In this document: piece by piece, positions 57,010 through 64,000 of the stretch
How positions within the stretch are numbered: position 1 is the stretch's first letter
Layout of the letters: every line of letters begins with the position of its first letter
From: Rattus norvegicus
Lineage: Eukaryota > Chordata > Mammalia > Rodentia > Muridae
Assembly: GCF_036323735.1 (NCBI RefSeq)
Contig: NC_086032.1
Coordinates: 44,695,335-44,759,334, forward strand
Direction of reading: 5' to 3'
Length of the DNA stretch: 64,000 nucleotides
Notes under the pieces: generated by a model
Seen by the model: the letters and a program-made list of their open reading frames with translations, nothing else
What the model was told of the DNA's origin: nothing
The model's database searches: none
Position numbers and translations under genes: made by a program

Positions 57010-58357
57010 TTCATTTTCTTTATTTTTTTCTCCATCTTTACTAAATCGGGTGTTTCTTATTTACATTACAATTGTTTTCCCTTTCCTGGTTTCCAGACCA
57101 ACATCCCCCTAACCCCTCCCTCGAACCTTCTATATGGGTGTTCCACTCCCCATCCTCCCCCCATTACCGCCCTTCCCCCAAGAGTCCCATTCATGGGGAG
57201 GGTCCAGCCTTGGCAGGGCCAAGGGCTTCCCCTTTCACTGGTGCTCTTACTAGGATATTCATTGCTACCTATGCAGTTGGAGTCCAGGGTCAGTCCATGT
57301 ATAGTCTTTGGGTAGTGGTCTTAGTCCCTGGAAGCCCTGGTTGGTTGACATTGTTGTTCATATTGGGTCTCAAGCCCCTTCAAGCTCTTCCAGTCCTTTC
57401 TCTGATTCCTTCAACAGGGGGTCCCGTTCTCAATTCAGTGGTTTGCTGCTGGCATTCGCCTCTGTATTTCCTGTATTCTGGCTGTGTCTCTCAGGAGCGA
57501 TCTACATCCAGTTCCTGTCATCCTGCACTTCTTTGATCATCCATCTTATCTAGTTTGGTGGCTGTATATGTATGGGCCACATGTGGGGCAGGCTCTGAAT
57601 GGGTGTTCCTTCAGTCTCTATTCTAAACTTTGCCTCCCTATTCCCTCCCAAGGGTATTCTTGTTTCCCTTTTAAAGAAGGAGTGAAGCATTTGTATTTTG
57701 GTCATCCTTCTTGAGTTTCATGTGTTCTGTGCATCTCGGGTAATTCAAGCATTTGGGCTAATATCCACTTATCAATGAGTGAATACCATGTGTGTTTTCC
57801 TGTGATCGGTTACCTCACTCAGGATGATATTTTCCAGTTCCATCCATTTGCCTATGAATTTCATAAAGTCATTGTCTTTAATAGCTGAGTGGTATTCCAT
57901 TGTGTAGATGTACCACATTTTTGGTATCCATTCCTCTGTTGAAGGGCATCTGGGTTCTTTCCAGCTTCTGGCTATTACAAATAAGGCTGCGATGAACATA
58001 GTGGAGCACGTGTCTTTGTTATATGTTGGGGCATCTTTTGGGTATATAGCTTGGTCCTTAGGTAGTTCAATGTCCAATTTTCTGTGGAACCTCCAGATTT
58101 ATTTCCAGAATGGTTGTCCCAGTCTGCAATCCCACCAACAATAGAGGAGTGTTCCTCTTTTCCACATCCTCGCCAGCACCTGCTGTCACCGGAGTTTTTG
58201 ATCTTAGCCATTCTCACTGGTGTGAGGTGAAATCTCAGGGTTGTTTTGATTTGCATTTCCCTTATGACTAAAGATGTTGAACATTTCTTTAGGTGTTTCT
58301 CAGCCATTCGGGATTCCTCAGCTGTAAATTCGTTGTTTAGCTCTGAACCCCATTTTT

Positions 58358-58649
58358 TTTTTACATTTCTTTTTTTTTTTTTATTAACTTGAGTATTTTC
58401 CGGGCAAACATCCCCCTCCCCCCTCCCCTTCCTTATGGGTGTTCCCCTCCCAACCCTCCCCCCATTGCCGCCCTCCCCCCATAGTCTAGTTCACTGGGGG
58501 TTCAGTCTTAGCAGGACCCAGGGCTTCCCCTTCCACTGGTGCTCTTACTAGGATATTCATTGCTACCTATGGGGTCAGAGTCCAGGGTCAGTCCATGTAT
58601 AGTCTTTAGGTACTGGCTTAGTCCCTGGAAGCTCTGGTTGCTTAACATT
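58358..58649 (-). mobile_element. Younger 5'-truncated L1 nested in the large L1, antisense
   Basis: A poly(T) start, then a second copy of the L1 3' UTR (tatgggtgttcccctccc through ggaagctctggttgctt). It is flanked by the 16-bp duplication tctgaaccccattttt at 58342-58357 and 58650-58665. It sits inside ORF2 of the host L1. Confidence 0.95.
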
Positions 58650-58855
58650 TCTGAACCCCATTTTTAATAGGGTTATTTGTCTCCCTGCAGTCTAACTTCG
58701 TGAGTTCTTTGTATATTTTGGATAGGAGCCCCCTATCAGTTGTAGGATTGGTAAAGATCTTTTCCCAATCTGTTGGTTGCCATTTTGTCCTAACAATAGT
58801 GTCCTTTGCCTTACAAAAGCTTTGCAGTTTTATGAGATCCCATTTGTCAATTCTT

Positions 58856-58940
58856 TTTTTTTTTTTCGGAGCTGGGGACCGAACCCAGGGCCTTGCGCTT
58901 CCTAGGCAAGCGCTCTGCCACTGAGCCAAATCCCCAACCC
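58856..58940 (-). repeat. ID SINE nested in the L1 ORF2, antisense
   Basis: Poly(T) then cggagctggggaccgaaccc and the end gccaaatccccaacccc. It is flanked by catttgtcaattctt at 58841-58855 and about 58942-58956. It is close to the young ID consensus with two or three changes. Confidence 0.95.
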
Positions 58941-61900
58941 CCATTTGTCAATTCTTAATCTTAGAGCATAGCCATTGGTGTTTTGTTCAGGAAATTTTCT
59001 CTAGTGCCCATGGGTTCGAGATGCTTCCCCACTTTTTCTTCTATTAGTTTGAGTGTATCTGGTTTGATGTGGAGGTCCTTGATCCACTTGGACTTAAGCT
59101 TTGTACAGGGTGATAAGAATGGATTGATCTGCATTCTTCTACATGCTGACCTCCAGTTGAACCAGCACCATTTCTTGAAAATGCTATCCTTTTTCCATTG
59201 GATGATTTTGGCTCCTTTGTCAAAAATCAAGAGACCATAGGTGTGTGGGTTCATTTCTGGGTCTTCAATTCTATTCCACTGGTCTATCTGTCTTGTCTCT
59301 GTACCAATATCATACAGTTTTTATCACTATTGCTCTGTAATACTGCTTGAGTTCAGGGATAGTGATTCCCCCTGAAGTCCTTTTATTGTTGAGGATAGTT
59401 TTAGCTATCCTGGGTTTTTTGTTATTCCAGATGAATTTGCAAATTGTCCTGTCTAACTCTTTGAAGAATTGGATTGGTATTTTGATGGGGATTGCATTGA
59501 ATCTGTAGTTCGTTTTTGGTAAAATGGCCATTTTTACTATATTAATCCTGCCAATCCATGAGCATGGGAGATCTTTCCATCTTCTGAGATCTTCTTCAAT
59601 TTCTTTCTTCAGAGGCTTGACGTTCTTACCATACAGATCTTTCACTTGCTTGGTTAAAGTCACACCGAGGTATTTTATATTATTTGGGACTATTATGAAG
59701 GGTGTCATTTCCCTAATTTCATTCTTGGCTTGTTTCTCTTTTGTGTAGAGGAAGGCTACTGATTTATTTGAGTTAATTTTATACCAGCCACTTTGCTGAA
59801 GGTGTTTATCAAGTTTAGTAGTTCACTGGTGGAACTTTTGGGATCACTTAAATATACTATCATATCATCTGCAAATAGTGATATTTTGACTTCTTCCTTT
59901 CCAATCTGTATCCCTTTGATCTCCTTTTGTTTTCTGATTGCTCTGGCTAGGACTTCAAGAACTATATTGAATAAGTAGGGAGAGAGTGGGCAGCCTTGTC
60001 TAGCCCCTGATTTTAGTGGGATTGCTTCAAGTTTCTCTCCATTTAGTTTAATATTAGCTACTGGTTTGCTGTATATGGCTGTTACTATGATTAGGTATGG
60101 ACCTTGAATTCCTATTCTTTCCAGGACTTTTATCACGAAGGGGTGTTGAATTTTGTCAAATGCTTTCTCAGCATCTAATGAAATGATCATGTGGTCTTTA
60201 TCTTTCAGTTTGTTTATATAGTGGATTACATTGATGATTTTCCATATATTAAACCATCCCTGCATGCCTGGGATGAAGCCTACTTAATCATGATGGATGA
60301 TTGTTTTGATGTGCTCTTGGATTCGGTTTGCCAGAATTTTATTAAGTATTTTTGCGTTGATATTCATAAGGAAAATTGGTCTGAAGTTCTCTTTCTTTGT
60401 TGGGTCTTTGTGTGGTTTAGGTATAAGAGTAATTGTGGCTTCATAGAAGGAATTCGGTAGCGCTCCATCTGTTTCAATTTTGTGGAATAGTTTGGATAGT
60501 ATTGGTATGAGGTCTTCTATGAAGGTTTGACAGAATTCTGCACTGAACCCTTTTGAACCTGGGTTCTTTTTGGTTGTGAGACTTTTAATGACTGCTTCTA
60601 TTTCTTTAGGGGTTATGGGGTTGTTTAAATGGTTTATCTGTTCCTGATTTAACTTCGGTACCTGGTATCTGTCTAGGAAATTGTCCATTTCCTGAAGATT
60701 TTCACGTTTTTTTGAATATAGGCTTTTGTAGTAGGATCTGATGACTTTTTGAATTTCCTCTGATTCTGTTGTTATGTGTCCCTTTCCATTTCTGATTTTG
60801 TTAATTTGGACACACTCTCTCTGTTCTCTGGTTAGTCTGGCTAAGGGTTTATCTATCTTGTTGATTTTCTTAAAGAACCAGCTTTTGGTTCTGTTGATTC
60901 TTTGTATGTTCCTTTTTGTTTCTACTTGGTTGATTTCAGCTGTGAGTTTGATTATTTCCTGCCTTCTACTCCTCCTGGGTGTATTTGCTTCTTTTTGTTC
61001 TAGAGCTTTTAGGTGTGCTGTCAAGCTGCTGATATATGCTCTCTCTTGTTTCTTTCTGCAGGCACTCAGAGCTATGAGTTTTCCTCTTAGCACAGCTTTT
61101 GTTGTGTCCCATAAGTTTGGGTATGTTGTACCTTCATTTTCATTACATTCTAAGAAGTCTTTAATTTCTTTATTTCTTCCTCGACCAGGTTATCATTGAG
61201 TAGAGCATTGTTCAACTTCCATGTATATGTGGATGTTCTTTCCTTATTGTTATTGAAGACCAGCTTTAGCCCGTGGTGGTCTGATAGGACGCATGGAATT
61301 ATTTCTCTCTTTCTATATCTGTTGAGGCCTCTTTTATGACTGATTATATGGTCAATTTTGGAGAAAGTAACATGAGGTGGTGTTTTAGGATAGAATGTTC
61401 TATAAATATCTGTTAAGTCCATTTGGTTCATAACTTCTGTTAGTCTGTCTATGTCTCTGTTTAGTTTCTGTTTCCATGATCTGTCCATTGATGAGAGTGG
61501 GGTGTTGAAATCTCCTACTCTTATTGTGTGGGGTACAATGTGTGCTTTGAACTTAGTAAGGTTTCTTTTATGTACGTAGGTGCCCTTTTATTTGGAGCAT
61601 AGATATGTAGGATTGAGAGTTCATCTTGGTGGATTTTTCCTTTGATGAATATGAAGTGTCCTTCCTTATCTTTTGTGATGACTTTTGGTTGAAATCGATT
61701 TTATTTGATATTAGAATGGCTACCGCAGCTTGCTTTTTCAATCATTTGCTTGGAAAGTTGTTTTCTAGCCTTTTACTTTGATGTAGTGTCTGTCTTTGTC
61801 TCTGAGGTGTGTTTCCTGTAGGCAACAAAATGCTGGGTCCTCATTACCTATCCAGTTTGTTAATCTGTGTCTTTTTATTGGGGAATTGAGTCCATTGATG

Positions 61901-62005
61901 TTGAGATATATTAAGGAATAGTGATTGTTGCGTCCTGTTATGTACGTATTTGGAGGTGAGATTATGTTTGTGTGCTTTTCTTCTCTTTGTGTTGTTGCAA
62001 AACGA

Positions 62006-63070
62006 TTAGTTTCTTGCTTTTTCTAGGGTGTGGCTTGCCTCCTTGTGTTGGGCTTTACCATTTATTATCCTTTGTAGGGCTGGATTTGTAGAAAGATATT
62101 GTGTAAATTTGGTTTTGTCATGGAATATCTTCGTTTCTCCATCTATGTTAATTGAGAGTTTTGCTGGATACAGTAACCTGGGCTGGCATTTGTGTTCCCT
62201 TAGGGTCTGTATGACATTTGTCCAGTATCTTCTGGCTTTCATAGTCTCTGGTGAGAAGTCTGGTGTAATTCTGATAGGTCTGCCTTTATATGTTACTTGA
62301 CTTTTTTCCCTTACTGCTTTTAATATTCTTTCTTTGTTTTGTGCATTTGGTGTTTTGTATGGGAGGAGTTTATTTTTTTGGTCCAATCTATTTGGAGTTC
62401 TATAGGCTTCTTGTATGTTTATGGACATCTCTTTCTTTAGGTTAAAGAAGTTTTCTTCTATGATTTTGTTGAAAATATTTACTGGGCCTTTGAGTTGGGA
62501 GTCTTCACTTTCTTCTATACCTATTATCCTTAGGTTTGATCTTCTCATTGTGTCCTGGATTTCCTGTATGTTTTGGGCCTGTAGTTTTTTCCATTTTGTA
62601 TTATCTTTGACAGTTGTGTTGATGATTTCTATGGAATCTTCTGCCCCTGAGATTCTCTCTTCTATCTCTTGTATTCTCTTGGTGATGCTTGTATCCATGA
62701 CTCCTTGCCTCTTCCTTTGGTTTTCTATATCCAGGGTTGTCTCCCTTTATGCTTTCTTTATTGCTTCTATTTCCATTTTTAATTCCTTTACCTGTTTGAT
62801 TGTGTTTTCCTGTAAGTCTTTCAGGGATTTTTGTGTTTCCTCTCTTCAGGCTTCTGCTTGTTTATTTGTGTTTTCCTGCATTTCTCTAAGGGAGTTCTTT
62901 ATTTCTTTCTTGAAGTCCTCCATCATCATGATAAAATGTGATTTTAAAGCTAGATCTTGCTTTTCTGGTGTGTTTGGATATTCAGTGTTTGCTTTTGTGG
63001 GAGAGTGGACTCTGATGATGTCATGCAGTCTTGGTTTCTGTTGCTTGGGTTCCTGCACTTGCCTCTCGTC
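62006..63070 (-). pseudogene. L1 ORF1 (RNA-binding protein), disrupted
   Basis: The C-terminal part (62698-62006) is intact. It carries the RRM-type segment (NLRIIGIEESEDSQLKGP), the later AYRTPNRLDQKNK region and the C-terminal domain, and it ends normally. The N-terminal, coiled-coil-forming part starts near 63058-63070 in the same frame. It is cut by a TGA near 62844 and a TAA near 62752. ORF1p normally trimerises and coats L1 RNA. This copy cannot make the full protein. Confidence 0.9.
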
Positions 63071-63633
63071 ATCAGGTTGTCTCTGGTGTTACCTTGTTTG
63101 GCTATTTTTGACAGTGGCTAGACCATCCTATAGGCCTGTGTGTCAGGAGTGCTGTAGACCTGTTTTCCTGTTTTCTTTCAGTTACTTATGGGGACAGAGT
63201 GCTCTGCTTTCAGGCGTATAGTCGTTCCTGTCTACTAGTCTTCAGCTGTTCCTGTGGGTGTGTGTCCTGAGTGCACCAGGCAGGTCACTTGGAGCAGAAA
63301 AGTTGGTCTTACCTCTGGTCATGGGTCTGTTGTTGCTCCTCAGGGGCTGCATTTCAGCTCTCCGTGAGGGCAGCAACCAGAAGAGCCTGCACCACCTTCT
63401 CCAGGGTTCCTGTGCACAGGGGGCCCAAATTGTGCTAGGCATTTTCCTCTAGAGTCATAAATGTGGGCAGAGAGTAGTCTTCTCTGGCTTCCCAGGCATG
63501 TCGACCCCTCTGAAGGTCTAGCTCTCGCTCCCATGGGATTTGGGTGCAGGGAGCTGTTTGACCAGGTTCCTTTAGATCGGGGCGAGGTCTGGACTGCAGC
63601 GCTCCTGTAGCTTGAATCCCCAGTTCGTTTTCT

Positions 63634-64000
63634 AATTTATATGTGGCCTATTACTCCAGGCTGTGGCATGTAATGAGTAAGAAATGAAAAGAACCATGTG
63701 CCTAAAATGTGGTATTCATTTAAAGAGCATGCTCTGTCATGGTCGGTTTGCTCTTGGATTTGCCCTTCCTTTGCCCGGCTATTTTTCCAGGAACTTTATC
63801 CCTGCAGCTCTCTTGCCTTTAGATTCCATCAGTGGGCTGGACTAGAGAACAAAGAGCAGAGACATCAGGGATCCATCTCTTCCCCTCTCTTCCTTAGACA
63901 GACTCCTGTCCATCTTGGAAGCAATTGTGTTCTCTGCGGCTTTCGATGGCCAACAGTTTGCACTGGAGCCCTTCATGTTGACTTCCATCTCTCATCATGG
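63634..64000. other. Unique sequence to the window edge
   Basis: No repeat or gene recognised after the L1 target-site duplication. Confidence 0.6.

Larger units (their letters stand above)
57770..61960 (-). pseudogene. L1 ORF2 (endonuclease/reverse transcriptase), disrupted
   Basis: Pieces in order on the minus strand are the endonuclease end (61488-61150), the Z/RT start (61093-60284, with NPGSKGFSAEFCQ), the RT core (60265-59756), the RT thumb region (59708-59310), then 59254-58961, 58944-58642, 58307-57975 and the C-terminus to about 57772. The catalytic FADD is still readable at 59875-59864 within SLFADDMIVYLSD. Frames change repeatedly, and the reading is interrupted by the nested L1 (58358-58649) and the ID element. 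It is not functional. Confidence 0.93.
57020..63615 (-). mobile_element. Near-full-length L1 retrotransposon, antisense, inactive
   Basis: In minus-strand order it has about 545 bp of 5' UTR, ORF1, ORF2 and a 3' UTR with a reversed poly(A). It is flanked by an 18-bp target-site duplication, atccccagttcattttct at 57002-57019 and the same with one mismatch at 63616-63633. ORF1 carries premature stops and ORF2 is broken by several stops and frameshifts and two later insertions. Subtracting those insertions leaves about 6.2 kb, the normal size for a rodent L1. It is a fossil copy that cannot move itself. Confidence 0.95.

Noticed and set aside
57072..57714. Plus-strand frames of up to 175 codons, also at 31780-32155
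   Set aside because: They lie in reversed L1 3' UTR and recur in each L1 copy. They are not genes.

Overview
This is mammalian nuclear DNA, almost certainly Norway rat (Rattus norvegicus). It has widely spaced exons with GT/AG splice sites. It also carries several rat-type ID SINEs, which start GGGGTTGGGGATTTAGCTCAG, plus B1, B2, B3 and B4 SINEs, rodent L1, rodent MaLR-type LTRs and many long microsatellites. No bacterial, phage or CRISPR-type system is present.

Two protein-coding genes converge here. On the plus strand, positions 1-36,750 hold the body of Rell1 (RELT-like 1, a type I membrane protein of the RELT family). Coding exons 2-6 lie at 8603-8830, 10778-10849, 16758-16815, 19617-19853 and 21852-21987. 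The stop codon sits one codon before a splice donor, and an apparently untranslated terminal exon follows at 34720 to about 36750. Exon 1 (signal peptide) lies upstream of the window. On the minus strand, 48052-46415 holds the coding part of the rat orthologue of human C4orf19, now called PGCKA1. It has a 32-nt first coding exon that encodes MGCRCCKMIQ and one large exon that encodes the rest, 313 aa in total. The same tail-to-tail neighbours occur in human.

Region by region: 1-8602 is Rell1 intron 1, with a Tigger-like DNA transposon, SINEs, tandem duplications and a curious 59-bp templated insertion. 8603-21990 holds the coding exons, with three antisense ID elements. 21991-34719 is the large last intron, with an L1 3' fragment and SINEs. 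34720-36750 is the Rell1 3' UTR. 36750-46414 lies between the two stop regions, is rich in SINEs and microsatellites, and includes the Pgcka1 3' UTR. 46415-48074 is Pgcka1. 48075-57000 is DNA upstream of the first coding exon, with two solo MaLR LTRs in opposite orientations and a strong G-rich tract. 57020-63615 is a near-full-length, dead, antisense L1 with target-site duplications, itself hit by an ID element and by a second truncated L1. 63634-64000 is unremarkable.

The two genes have no evident shared pathway. RELL1 belongs to the RELT family and carries an RFRV motif of the kind that docks SPAK/OSR1 kinases. PGCKA1 is named for association with PDCD10 and GCKIII kinases. Both therefore connect to the STE20-kinase world, but that link is an observation, not evidence of joint function. 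I found no convincing undescribed biological system. The most interesting items are the split Pgcka1 start exon with an overlapping upstream ORF, the templated insertion in Rell1 intron 1, an ID element beside the Rell1 exon 2 splice donor, and the nested L1.
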